This document shows positions 19,684-28,878 of a stretch of DNA of 64,000 nt, piece after piece. The DNA comes from GCA-002050365 sp038235165. Its GTDB lineage: Bacteria > Acidobacteriota > Blastocatellia > Pyrinomonadales > Pyrinomonadaceae. The stretch spans positions 1-64,000 of the forward strand of contig JBBSUG010000002.1 of the NCBI GenBank assembly GCA_038235165.1. Direction: 5' to 3'. Under the pieces are notes generated by a model. It had not been told where the DNA came from and ran no database searches. It saw only the letters and a program-made list of their open reading frames with translations. The translations under genes were made by a program, and so were the position numbers. Positions within the stretch are counted from its first letter, which is position 1; every line of letters starts with the position of its first letter.

Positions 19684-20637
19684 ATGTTCAAATCAAAATT
19701 TATTAATTCTTTGCTCTTTCTGCTATTACTTTCGACTTTTTCAATCTCCGGTTTTGCTCAGAAAAAGGATAAAAACAAACAGGACGAACGGGTTCGTCCG
19801 GTGACGATTCCGATTTCCATTTTTACAAAACAGGAAAAAAAGGAACGGCAATACGCCGAATTTGTCGAAGTCGGTGATTTGAGTGTCAAAGAAGATACTG
19901 ATCAGCAGGTGATTTTGTCAATCCGCAGCGTCAGCAACACACCGCTCGCCATTGCCGTCGTTATTCAGGACGATCTTTCCTCCGAAGCTAATTTGCAGTT
20001 AAAAAGCATCGCCGATTTTATCAAAAATCTGCCGAACGGTTCGCGCGTGATGGTCGCCTACCTGCGCGGCGGAACGATTCAGATTCGGCAAAAATTCACC
20101 GACGATCTTGAAAAAGCGGCAAAGTCGCTGCGAATAATCTCAGGAGTCGGACCGAGCAGTCCGTATATCGGAGTGCAGGAAGCCCTCAAACGCTTCGACG
20201 CGCTGCCGACCGGACGACGTGCAATGCTGCTCATCTCCGATGGTCTGGACGTTTCGCGCGGTCTCGACAGTTCTTCGCCGACCCAGAGTATTGATCTCGA
20301 CCAGGCGATTCTCAACGCCCAGCGCAAAAGCGTCGCGGTTTATTCGTTTTATAATGCGGGAAAATTGACTGAAAACGGTAGTTCGCTGTTGATTTCTTAC
20401 GGACAGGGTTCGCTCAACCGAATGTCGGACGAAACCGGCGGACGCGCATTTTTTCAAGGCTCACTCTCACCGATTTCCTTCGATCCGTTTTTCCGCGATC
20501 TGAACGCCGCGTTAAATCGCCAGTTTGCGCTTACTTATCTCTCCACTCACTTCAAAAAGGGCTTTCACAAAGTCGAAGTCAACAGCACCAACCCGGATGT
20601 CAAAATCGAGTATCCGAAGGGGTATTACTACCGTTAA
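19684..20637 (+). CDS. VWA-domain exported protein (acidobacterial VWFA-related type)
   Basis: 317 residues from the ATG at 19684, chosen over an in-frame GTG at 19678 because AAAAGG lies just before it. A signal peptide (residues 6-24, SISGFAQ) is followed by a conserved N-terminal strand region and a von Willebrand A fold: AVVIQDDLSS (degenerate MIDAS, DDLSS instead of DxSxS), LPNGSRVMVAYL, the ALLISDGLD strand and SVAVYSF. Proteins of this type (VWFA-related, TIGR03436-like) are abundant in Acidobacteria and are thought to be periplasmic or secreted. Its partner is unknown. Confidence 0.85.
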   Translation: MFKSKFINSLLFLLLLSTFSISGFAQKKDKNKQDERVRPVTIPISIFTKQEKKERQYAEFVEVGDLSVKEDTDQQVILSIRSVSNTPLAIAVVIQDDLSSEANLQLKSIADFIKNLPNGSRVMVAYLRGGTIQIRQKFTDDLEKAAKSLRIISGVGPSSPYIGVQEALKRFDALPTGRRAMLLISDGLDVSRGLDSSSPTQSIDLDQAILNAQRKSVAVYSFYNAGKLTENGSSLLISYGQGSLNRMSDETGGRAFFQGSLSPISFDPFFRDLNAALNRQFALTYLSTHFKKGFHKVEVNSTNPDVKIEYPKGYYYR

Positions 20638-20649
20638 ATAATACGAAAT

Positions 20650-22305
20650 TCACTTTCGCTTCACAATCACTAGAGTTATATCGTCATTGGCGGGAGCGGT
20701 TTGCGTGAAAGCGGACAGCGCGGATTCGACTTTATCGCGCAGACCCGATGCCGTACTTTTGACGTTGCCGCTGACGACCTGCGTCAGTCTTTCCATCCCG
20801 AATTCTTCATCTTTCAAGTTAACCGCTTCGGAAACGCCGTCAGAATAAATCACTAATGCTTCGCTTGCCGCCAGTTGGATTTGCCCGACTTCGTAGTCCG
20901 CCAACGGCATTATGCCGAGCGGGAAACCGCCGGAGTCAAGCTGTTCGACTTTGCCGTCGGCGCGTCCGACGAGCGGCGGATTGTGTCCGGCGTTGATGTA
21001 GTTGATGATACCCGTCTGCGGATCGAGTTCGGCGATGAAGAGCGTGATAAACCGATTGGTCGGCGTGTTTTCCGATAAATAGACGTTGATCGCTTTGACC
21101 ATATCGTAGAGCGAAGTTTTAGCAGCGACCTGTGCGTGAACCGAAGCGTGAAGACTCGACATCAACAGTGCGGCGGCGGTTCCCTTCCCGGAAACGTCGC
21201 CGAGCGCGATCAGCATTTTTCCGTCGTGCCGCGTGATAAAATCGTAATAATCACCGCCGATTTCGTAACAGGAAAACGAAATTCCCTGAAATTCGTAATC
21301 GCTCATCAGCGGCGGCGAAGACGGCTGAAAACGCTGCTGAATTTCAGTAGCGAGTTCGAGTTCGCGCTCCATTCGTTCGCGTTCGATGCGTTCTTCGAGC
21401 AGGCGGGCGTTTTCCACGCGAATCGAAGCGACGGAGGCAAGCGTCGTCAGAATTTTCAAATGATCTTCTGAAAATGTAGATTTATCGGTCGGCGAATCGG
21501 CGTAAATAATACCGAAAACCTCGTCCGGACTGACACTTAGCGGAACCGCCAACACTGAGCGGATGCCAAACAGAGCCATCGTCTGACTGGCGTAGCGCGG
21601 GTCGTGCTGCGCGTCGGAAGTCAACACCGATTTGCCGTTGTTCATCACTTCGTCCATCACAGTGCGGCTGATGCGGACCTCTTCAACATTTTTCTCTTTG
21701 CCGCGTTCGCGGGCGACAAGAATTTTCATTCCGTCGGCTTCGGCTTCGTCGCGCAGCATAATCGCACATCGTTCGGCGGGGACGGCTTCAAAAACGAGCG
21801 AGGCGACCTGATTTAGTGTGTCATCCAGCCCGCTTGACGAGAGCAGCGCGACACCGACTTTGCTGATTAATCCGAGCAGTTCAGTTCTGGTCGAAAACTG
21901 CGAATCGAGCATTTCCGCTGTCGAATTTTGCGGACGCGCAAACGAAATCGTCATCGAAGGATCGAGAGCCTGCGTATTATCGGCGATCAAAGTCGCATTT
22001 TTGGCAATTTTTAAGCGCTCGTCTTCAAAGATTATCGTCGTTTCGCCGATTTGAATTTCGCCGCCCGAGACGAGCGGAATCGGCATCGAAACGTGCGAAC
22101 CGTTGTAGCGCGTCCCGTTTGCCGAACCCAAATCCTGTAACCAGTAAGCGTCACCTTCCTTCCTGACTTCGGCGTGCAGCCGCGAAGCAAAAGCGTCGGG
22201 AATACAAATATCGCTGCGGGCGGAACGTCCGATAGTCACGCGCAGCCGCGAGAGCGGAAACAATTCCGGCTGGCGGTCGGCGGTTTTAATGATTAACTGC
22301 GGCAT
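20650..22305 (-). CDS. FHA-GAF-PP2C (SpoIIE/RsbU-type) phosphatase
   Basis: 551 residues. Residues 1-95 form an FHA domain (TIGRSARSDICI, SRLHAEV, DLGSANGT) that binds phosphothreonine. About 140-305 is a GAF sensor domain. A short coiled coil (ERIERERMERELELATEIQQ) leads to a SpoIIE-type PP2C phosphatase domain (about 345-551: GGDYYDF, ALGDVSGKGTAAAL, NAGHNPP, YSDGVSEA, NDDITLVIV) with the metal-binding aspartates present. It is the last gene of the minus-strand signalling cluster, so it likely counteracts or reads phosphorylation by the kinase at 22971-25400, or acts on a STAS anti-sigma antagonist. Confidence 0.92.
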   Translation of the reverse strand: MPQLIIKTADRQPELFPLSRLRVTIGRSARSDICIPDAFASRLHAEVRKEGDAYWLQDLGSANGTRYNGSHVSMPIPLVSGGEIQIGETTIIFEDERLKIAKNATLIADNTQALDPSMTISFARPQNSTAEMLDSQFSTRTELLGLISKVGVALLSSSGLDDTLNQVASLVFEAVPAERCAIMLRDEAEADGMKILVARERGKEKNVEEVRISRTVMDEVMNNGKSVLTSDAQHDPRYASQTMALFGIRSVLAVPLSVSPDEVFGIIYADSPTDKSTFSEDHLKILTTLASVASIRVENARLLEERIERERMERELELATEIQQRFQPSSPPLMSDYEFQGISFSCYEIGGDYYDFITRHDGKMLIALGDVSGKGTAAALLMSSLHASVHAQVAAKTSLYDMVKAINVYLSENTPTNRFITLFIAELDPQTGIINYINAGHNPPLVGRADGKVEQLDSGGFPLGIMPLADYEVGQIQLAASEALVIYSDGVSEAVNLKDEEFGMERLTQVVSGNVKSTASGLRDKVESALSAFTQTAPANDDITLVIVKRK

Positions 22306-22413
22306 ATTCTTAAAGGGTAAAGGATAAAGGGAAAAGGGGAAAAGCGAAAGTTTGAATAATAGTAAATGTTTTGAATCACTCTGAACTTCAACAAAAACTT
22401 TTCTTTGACCTTT

Positions 22414-22935
22414 TTAATTTTGGACTTTTACTTCTTTAGCCGGTTTACCGTACACAACGACGGTTCCGGCGAGATAATCGTGCAGGGCGCGTCCTTTTTC
22501 ATTTAATACCGGCAACAGAAAACCCAGCCCGAAAATTAAAAAACTTACCGGATAACCGATCAGATTGCGAATCAAAATCGAACCGAAAGAAGGTGCGGTG
22601 CCGTCGGTTTTGACGATTCTCAAACCGGTCAGCATTTTGCCGATGCTCTGTCCGCTGAACAGCGGCAGGAGCAGAAAGTTGGTCAACCCGAACAAAATTG
22701 TAATCAACCACCCGATATTAACGATTTCAGTGTTCCATTTCGCGTCAATCACCGTTTTTGAATGACTCAGCAGATAACTTAGAACGAGAACGCTGATGCT
22801 CAAAATATAATCAATCAGCACCGCACCGCACCGCAGAGAAAACGGTGCTTTCAAGTTTTCCGCGTCGAAATTGACGACGATTTTTTCTGTTTTCACGCGG
22901 CTCGCCGGAACTGTCCTTTCTACTCTCGCACTCAT
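22414..22935 (-). CDS. RDD-family membrane protein
   Basis: 173 residues. It has the RDD pattern: an Arg in the first transmembrane region (APFSLRCGAVLIDYILS), an Asp in the same helix, a second hydrophobic hairpin, then SIGKMLTGLRIV and a C-terminal LHDYLAGTVVV. Three to four membrane segments are visible. The function of RDD proteins is mostly unknown; some act in ion exchange. It sits 35 bp after the kinase gene in the same direction, between kinase and phosphatase, so it may be the membrane partner of the signalling set. Confidence 0.85.
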   Translation of the reverse strand: MSARVERTVPASRVKTEKIVVNFDAENLKAPFSLRCGAVLIDYILSISVLVLSYLLSHSKTVIDAKWNTEIVNIGWLITILFGLTNFLLLPLFSGQSIGKMLTGLRIVKTDGTAPSFGSILIRNLIGYPVSFLIFGLGFLLPVLNEKGRALHDYLAGTVVVYGKPAKEVKVQN

Positions 22936-22970
22936 AAATAAATATTTGTTAAATTTGTTAGGTTAGAATT

Positions 22971-25400
22971 TCAGCCGACGATGAAATGAAGCATCGTATC
23001 GCCCAATCTCAGTTTATCGCCGTTGGTTAAAGTATATGGCTGGTGCGGCATCAAACGCACCGTGTCGCTGATGACCGGAAGCACGATAGTCCCGTTTGAC
23101 GAACCCAAATCCTCTACCATAAACTGATTTCCGTCGCGCCAAATGCGGGCGTGACGACGCGAAATTTTAGTTTGCGGGTCAAATTTCGACAAATCAACTT
23201 CCGGGAAAATATTCGACATCGGATCGCGTCTGCCAACCAGATTTTCGTCTTTTTCGATCCGGTAAGCGGGGGTTTCAAGTTCGTTCGTGCCGATAATTAA
23301 AAGCTGCGCCGTCAGGGGCTGCGGCGCATAGATTTCGCCGCGCACACCTTGTTGGGCGAGCGGTTGCTGCGCTCCGCAAAACGCGCAGAACATATCGGTC
23401 GCCACAATTTTCTGCCCGCAGAAACCGCAGAAAACCAATTGGTCGGACAAACCGGCGGACACGGGAGTTTCCCGGACACCGTAACTGACCGAACCGGCGT
23501 TTAAATTTTTGAGATGTTCGTGGAGAGTCTGCCGCAGTTCGGCGGCGGAACCGAATCTTTGATTGGCACTGTACTCGACTGCCCGCATCAGAATTTTCTC
23601 GATTTGATCGGTCAACTGCGGATTGATTTGGCGCGGTCGCGGATGTTTTTGAAAATCGAAAATGAGCAGCGGATTGCTTTGCGGGTCGGCACCGGTCAGC
23701 AAATGGAACATCGTCGAACCGAGACTGTAAATATCGGAACGCGGTTCGACATTGCCGCTGAACAGTTCGGGCGGCGCGTACCCCATCGTGCCGACGGCGG
23801 TGACACCTTTTTCTTCTTTATTGATAAACCGGGCGATGCCGAAATCAATCAGCATCACGCGCCCGGAATTGCCGTCAATCATAATATTGGCGGGTTTCAA
23901 ATCACGATAAACAATCGGTATCTGGCGGTTGTGGAGATAATCCAAAACGTCGGAAATTTGGATCGCCCATTCGGTAACGCTTTGTTCGTCAATCCGACCT
24001 TCCGGTGCGGAACGAATACGCGCCGCCAAATCGCCGCCCGAAATATACTTCATTACCAGATAAAATCGGGCTTCGCCCTCGTCAAAGAAGTAATCGTAAA
24101 TCGTCGGAATCGCCGGGTGGTCGAGCGTGGATAAAAGCACCGATTCGCGTTTGAAATCGTTGATCGCCTTTTCCTGCTGTTCGCCTTCGATGTAGGACTG
24201 CACCATTTCCTTGACGGCGCGCAAAACTCCGCCGAGATTCTTGTCGGAAGCGAGATAGACCGCGCCCATTCCGCCGCCGCCGATCTTGCGGACGATTTCG
24301 TAGCGGTCATTCAACACCGTGCCTTCGTCCAGCGGTTTTAATTTCGCGCGTTTTTTGCCGTCCGTATCGCCAAAACCGGCAATCGGCGTGGTGTACGAAC
24401 GTTTTTCCGCATCTTCCGCCGATTGTTCCGCGTCGGTCGCCGTTTTTTCCGGCTGAAGTTTGACGGCTACCGAATATTCCGCCTGTTTCTCGCTGACTTT
24501 CGGCTTGCTGTCTATCTCCATAATCCGCACCGAATCAAAACGCGGCGGCGGACAGACGGCTTCGGGAAGTTCCTCGGCGGGTTTTGAAACGGGCAATTCA
24601 GGCGCGGCGGAATCCTGAACAGCATCCGGCTGAACAGCTGAAATTTCCTTTCCCGTTTCATTATTTGCCGCAATATTATTTGTAGCTGCGGTTTCCTCAG
24701 CCGAAGTATTTTCGATTTGCGCCGGGGGAACATCGGGAACAGTTGCCGAAAAGTCAGATTCGGTAACTGCCGGTTCGTCTTCTCCGGCTTCCACTTCCGG
24801 TTCATCGGCAGACGGAATCTCTTTTATTTCCGCTTCGTTGTATGACATCAGAGCGGATTCGGTTTCGCCGCCGGTGATCTCTTCGTTGTCGCCGTCACTC
24901 GCTTTTACGCTCAAAAGTTCGTCGGCGAAATCAGATACGGCGGCGTTAGGAGTGTTTACGCTCTCGCTGTAGGATGTCGGTTCATCGGCAATCTCACTTA
25001 CATTTGCGAAAATGTTTTCCGGCGCATTTTCTGAAACATTATCATTGCCATCGCCCGTTAAAGTTACTGCGTCGGCAGTTTCTTCAACCGGAAGCGGAAC
25101 CGGATCGGTGGGAGATTCCGCTTCTTCCGCCGCCGAATTATCTGCAACAGCAACATTTTTTTCTTCGCCGAAACCCAGCCCGCCCATATCGAAAACCGCT
25201 GTTTTATCATCGTCTGCACCGGCAGGCTGAGGGCTGGCGACTGCCGCCGCTCTGACGGGTGAAGGAATTACAATGGTACTGCCCAGCGAATCGTCGTCAT
25301 TATCGTTTCCAATGATGATCGGCTGTAGGGTTATTCCGCAAAAAGGGCAGAACGTATCAATTTCAGCGACTTCTGAGCCGCATTCGTGACAATAAGCCAT
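22971..25400 (-). CDS. Ser/Thr protein kinase with zinc ribbons and C-terminal FHA domain
   Basis: 809 residues. The N-terminus is a zinc ribbon (CHECG, CPFCG). A very acidic, low-complexity linker follows (about 30-345; Glu, Asp, Ala, Val). The kinase domain (about 365-630) has the P-loop KIGGGGMGAVY, the AVKEM lysine, catalytic YRDLKPANIM, LIDFGIARF and GTMGYAPPE. A second double-Cys ribbon (CGFCG, CAFCG) lies near 657-680. A C-terminal FHA domain (about 700-809: SRRHARI, EDLGSSNGT) would bind phosphothreonine, perhaps its own autophosphorylation sites in the linker. There is no membrane segment, so it should be cytoplasmic. It is 45 bp downstream of the small FHA gene in the same operon. 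Confidence 0.95.
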   Translation of the reverse strand: MAYCHECGSEVAEIDTFCPFCGITLQPIIIGNDNDDDSLGSTIVIPSPVRAAAVASPQPAGADDDKTAVFDMGGLGFGEEKNVAVADNSAAEEAESPTDPVPLPVEETADAVTLTGDGNDNVSENAPENIFANVSEIADEPTSYSESVNTPNAAVSDFADELLSVKASDGDNEEITGGETESALMSYNEAEIKEIPSADEPEVEAGEDEPAVTESDFSATVPDVPPAQIENTSAEETAATNNIAANNETGKEISAVQPDAVQDSAAPELPVSKPAEELPEAVCPPPRFDSVRIMEIDSKPKVSEKQAEYSVAVKLQPEKTATDAEQSAEDAEKRSYTTPIAGFGDTDGKKRAKLKPLDEGTVLNDRYEIVRKIGGGGMGAVYLASDKNLGGVLRAVKEMVQSYIEGEQQEKAINDFKRESVLLSTLDHPAIPTIYDYFFDEGEARFYLVMKYISGGDLAARIRSAPEGRIDEQSVTEWAIQISDVLDYLHNRQIPIVYRDLKPANIMIDGNSGRVMLIDFGIARFINKEEKGVTAVGTMGYAPPELFSGNVEPRSDIYSLGSTMFHLLTGADPQSNPLLIFDFQKHPRPRQINPQLTDQIEKILMRAVEYSANQRFGSAAELRQTLHEHLKNLNAGSVSYGVRETPVSAGLSDQLVFCGFCGQKIVATDMFCAFCGAQQPLAQQGVRGEIYAPQPLTAQLLIIGTNELETPAYRIEKDENLVGRRDPMSNIFPEVDLSKFDPQTKISRRHARIWRDGNQFMVEDLGSSNGTIVLPVISDTVRLMPHQPYTLTNGDKLRLGDTMLHFIVG

Positions 25401-25445
25401 TATTTTATAAAAATCTTAAAATTGGTCTTTTAAATCTTCCTAAAT

Positions 25446-26036
25446 TTATTCATTTCTGTAAAAACGCAAAAATGTTTTTCCGACGATAATCTCGTCGCCT
25501 TCGTTCAAAATATGCGGTGTTCCGGGAATCAAACGCCGTCCGCGATTAACATAAGTGCCGTTGGTCGAGCCTAAATCTTCGATCATAAAACTGTCTTCTT
25601 CATGAATAATCCGGGCGTGACGACGCGAGATTTTGGCTTCCGGGTCGTGTGTGTCCAAATCAACATCAGGGAAAATTCCGTTATCCGCGTCCCACCGACC
25701 GATGTTGGATTCTTCCGCCGACAATATAAATTCGGTGCCGACCGAATCGCCGCGCTCAATAATCAGCGTGGCATTTACACTTTTCGGTTTCGGCGCGTCC
25801 GTAGTTTCGGCGGCAAGTTTTTCCGACTCGACGAAAATTTCTTCCGGCGCGTCACTGATGGCGGGAATTCCGACCGATGTCACATTAGTAGATTGAAAAA
25901 TAGGAACATCCGAAATTAGCGGTTTGTAAATCGGGTTTTCCCCGTTGCTCAGACTATTGTTCAGGGCTGCGCCGCATTCATCGCAGAATTGTGAACCGCC
26001 GAGATTTTCAATCCCGCAGATTTGGCATTTTATCAT
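25446..26036 (-). CDS. Zinc-ribbon FHA-domain protein
   Basis: 196 residues. An N-terminal CQICG...CDECG zinc ribbon, a variable linker, and an FHA domain (about 95-196) with SNIGRWDADNGIF, SRRHARI and EDLGSTNGTYVNRG. The FHA domain closely resembles that of the kinase encoded next (same spacing of the DxD-HDPEAKISRRHARI block), so the pair probably arose by duplication. It is the first gene of the cluster and a likely phospho-dependent adaptor or substrate of the kinase. Confidence 0.92.
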   Translation of the reverse strand: MIKCQICGIENLGGSQFCDECGAALNNSLSNGENPIYKPLISDVPIFQSTNVTSVGIPAISDAPEEIFVESEKLAAETTDAPKPKSVNATLIIERGDSVGTEFILSAEESNIGRWDADNGIFPDVDLDTHDPEAKISRRHARIIHEEDSFMIEDLGSTNGTYVNRGRRLIPGTPHILNEGDEIIVGKTFLRFYRNE

Positions 26037-26312
26037 TTTCGTTAGTACCTGCGAATTTTAAGTGTGAATTACTTTGACCAAAACATTTTAACCCGTAAAT
26101 CTCTGTTCGCAAATCGAAAATCGAAAATTTCGACAGTCAACGGATATTTATTTGGTTTTTTGACCTCAAACTCAACGAAAACTTGTTTTTTCTCTTTTTT
26201 GAAACTCTGCTGCCGTTTTTGACGTAGTAGGATTTTGACGCACAATCAATTATTAATTTGCGTTAATCATTTTTGATTTCATAAAATTCATCAATCAGAG
26301 GAATAGATAAAA

Positions 26313-27932
26313 ATGGCTATCAGCCGTAAAGGGAAAATTATTATCGGCGTAACCGCCTTTGTTTTATTGACCGGAATTATTATTGCCAGCGTTTTCGCCA
26401 CGCGCAAAGACACGCCGGAAGTGACGATTGTCAAGGTTGAAACAAGACCCGAACTGCGTTCGACGGTGACTTCATCGGGCGAAATTCGTCCGATTCAATA
26501 CATCAATCTGACGAGTGAAGTGCAGGGACGAATCGAAGATATTTACGTTAAGGAAGGCGACAAAGTAACCGCCGGAACTCCGCTCGTCAAACTCGACCCG
26601 ACGCAATTTCAATCAAGCACCGACGCACAAGTCGCATCTTTGCAAGCCGCGCAGACCGAATCGCAGGTTACGCAGTCGCAGATTGCCGCCGCGCAAAATC
26701 AACTTTCGCAGACGCAGCAGGGTTTAAATGCGTCGCAAGCAGCGGTTGATACGGCATTGCAGTCGGTCGCTTCCGCCAAAGAACAGGTTGCTTCAGCCCG
26801 TCAGCAAGTGGTTGCTTCGCAGACGGATGTTGACAAATCACAGGTTGATTTGAATACGGCAAATCGTGAATTAAAACGCACGGAGGAATTAGTTGAATCA
26901 GGTGTCGAATCGCGTTCCAATTTTGATGCCGCCAAAGACCGTGTGGCAACGGCGCAGGTCGCACTCAGAAATTCGCAGGCGCGATTAAAGGTTCAAAGTC
27001 TGGCGGTTAATGAAGCAAACTCCCGCGTCAATGAAGCGAATGCCCGCGTCAACGAAGCACGGGCGCGAGCCAAACAGCAGGAAGTTTCCGTGCGCGACGC
27101 ACGGCGCGGTGTTTCAACGGCAAATTTATCAGCCGAAGCCAGCGTCAGCCGCGCTAATCAGCAAGCCGCCGTTTTGCGCGGTTCGAAAAGTCAGCGTGAT
27201 AAAACTTTGCAGGTTGCGCCGATCAGCGGCATCATCGCCGAAATTCCTTCAAAAGTCGGAACATTCGCCGTCGCCGGTCTGTCAACAACGGCACTTTTGA
27301 CGATTGCCGATATGTCGGCGGTTAATGTCGAAGTCAAAGTTGATGAAACCGAAATTGACAAAATCGAGGTCGGACAATCGGTAAAAGTTAAAGTTGACGC
27401 ATTGGGCGACAAAGAAATTGACGGTGAAGTTACACAAAAAACGCCGCTTGCGCTTGGCAAATCACAAACTTCGGGCGGACTTTCAACCAATATTAATGTG
27501 CAGGAAGCCAAAGAATTTCGCGTCGTTATCGAACTGAAAAATATGACCGAAGAAGTTCGTGACAGCCTTCGTCCCGGAATGAGCGCGACTTCCGTTATTA
27601 CAACAAAAACCGTGCAGAACGTGATCGCCGTCCCGCTGCAAGCCGTCGTCGAAAAGAAACCGGACGCGTCGCCCGCGCCAACCATTGCCGGCGATTCCGC
27701 GCCGATTCCGTCCGACAAACCGAAAACTATTAAAGGCGTGTATGTTTTAGACGGCGGTAAAACCAAATTCGTCGAAGTCGAAACCGGAATTACCGGCGAA
27801 TCGGACATTCAAATTACGACCGGATTATCCGAAGGTCAGGAAGTTATCACCGGTCCGAGCCGCATTCTAAATACGTTGAAAGAAGGCACGGTCGTCAAAA
27901 GACAGGTTAAGAAAGACGAGGCAAAGTCATAA
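26313..27932 (+). CDS. HlyD/MacA-type periplasmic efflux adaptor
   Basis: 539 residues. One transmembrane segment at about 8-28 is followed by the adaptor core: a half-lipoyl stretch (VQGRIEDIYVKEGDKVTAGTPL), a long helical hairpin (about 95-285) rich in Ala/Gln/Ser with a repeated NEANSRVNEANARVNEA pattern, the second half-lipoyl stretch (VAPISGIIAEIPSKVGTFAV), then beta-barrel and membrane-proximal domains (LRPGMSATSVI). An AGAGGA lies 9 bases before the ATG. It is the first gene of a MacAB-like operon and should link the inner-membrane ABC pump to an outer-membrane channel. No TolC-like gene is seen in the window. Confidence 0.92.
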   Translation: MAISRKGKIIIGVTAFVLLTGIIIASVFATRKDTPEVTIVKVETRPELRSTVTSSGEIRPIQYINLTSEVQGRIEDIYVKEGDKVTAGTPLVKLDPTQFQSSTDAQVASLQAAQTESQVTQSQIAAAQNQLSQTQQGLNASQAAVDTALQSVASAKEQVASARQQVVASQTDVDKSQVDLNTANRELKRTEELVESGVESRSNFDAAKDRVATAQVALRNSQARLKVQSLAVNEANSRVNEANARVNEARARAKQQEVSVRDARRGVSTANLSAEASVSRANQQAAVLRGSKSQRDKTLQVAPISGIIAEIPSKVGTFAVAGLSTTALLTIADMSAVNVEVKVDETEIDKIEVGQSVKVKVDALGDKEIDGEVTQKTPLALGKSQTSGGLSTNINVQEAKEFRVVIELKNMTEEVRDSLRPGMSATSVITTKTVQNVIAVPLQAVVEKKPDASPAPTIAGDSAPIPSDKPKTIKGVYVLDGGKTKFVEVETGITGESDIQITTGLSEGQEVITGPSRILNTLKEGTVVKRQVKKDEAKS

Positions 27933-27954
27933 GGTCAAACGATTTAAAAAAGAG

Positions 27955-28698
27955 ATGGCAAAAGAACAGCTAAATCAAGCCGCGAACGGCAAAAATCCGG
28001 CGAACCCCGCGCCCGACGCATTGATTTCGATGCGGAACATCTGGAAAACTTACACGATGGGAACGCAGGAGCTTCACGCGCTGCAAGGCGTGACGTTTGA
28101 AGTGCAGAAGGGGGAATATCTCGCCATTATCGGACCTTCCGGTTCAGGCAAATCAACCTTGATGAACTTGATCGGCTGTCTCGACTCGCCGACAAAGGGG
28201 CAATACTGGATCAACGGTCATCTCGTTTCGACGATGACCGACGACGAACTCGCTTCGATTCGCAACAAAGAAATCGGCTTTGTCTTTCAAACTTTTAATT
28301 TATTATCGCGGGCGACTGCGTTGCACAATGTGGAACTACCGTTGATTTACGCCGGAATGGGCGCGAGCGCACGGCACGACCGCGCCGAAGCAACGCTCGC
28401 TTCCGTCGAACTCGGCGACCGCATTTATCACCGCCCGAACGAACTTTCCGGCGGTCAGCGGCAGCGCGTGGCAATTGCGCGGGCATTGGTCAACGACCCG
28501 TCAATTCTGCTCGCCGACGAACCGACCGGCGCACTCGACACAAAAACGAGCTACGAAATTATGGCTCTGTTTGAGAAACTGCACGCCGACGGTAACACGA
28601 TTATTCTCGTTACCCACGAACCCGATATTGCCGAACGCGCTCACCGGATCATCACGATTCGGGATGGCGAGATTGAATCCGACAAGAAAATCAAGTAG
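27955..28698 (+). CDS. MacB/LolD-type ABC transporter ATP-binding protein
   Basis: 247 residues, a complete ABC ATPase: Walker A GPSGSGKST, Q-loop VFQTFNLL, signature LSGGQRQR, Walker B ILLADEP, D-loop GALDTKT, and H-loop VTHEPDIA. It lies 22 bp after the adaptor gene. It has no fused membrane domain, so it should energise one or both of the FtsX/MacB-type permeases encoded downstream. Substrates of such systems include macrolides, peptides and lipoproteins; the sequence does not decide. Confidence 0.95.
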   Translation: MAKEQLNQAANGKNPANPAPDALISMRNIWKTYTMGTQELHALQGVTFEVQKGEYLAIIGPSGSGKSTLMNLIGCLDSPTKGQYWINGHLVSTMTDDELASIRNKEIGFVFQTFNLLSRATALHNVELPLIYAGMGASARHDRAEATLASVELGDRIYHRPNELSGGQRQRVAIARALVNDPSILLADEPTGALDTKTSYEIMALFEKLHADGNTIILVTHEPDIAERAHRIITIRDGEIESDKKIK

Positions 28699-28721
28699 CA
28701 AAATCCAGCGCAGATTCCTTA

Positions 28722-28797
28722 AAATACAGAAGTCCGCACGAAGTAAGAGCATAATCATATTCACCTGCGCCTTTACTTCGTGCGGACTTCTGTATTT
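28722..28797. repeat. Palindromic repeat A, copy 3
   Basis: AAATACAGAAGTCCGCACGA continuing to AGTAAGAGC pairs with GCGCCTTTACTTCGTGCGGA continuing to CTTCTGTATTT. It lies inside the transporter operon, between the ATPase gene and the first permease gene, so it would form a long hairpin in the mRNA. Confidence 0.85.
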
Positions 28798-28878
28798 AAA
28801 AATAAAACTTTATTTTCTCGACAACGTAAACCAATCAGCATAATCTAATTGATAAGGAAGTTTCGACAATTGTAGAAA

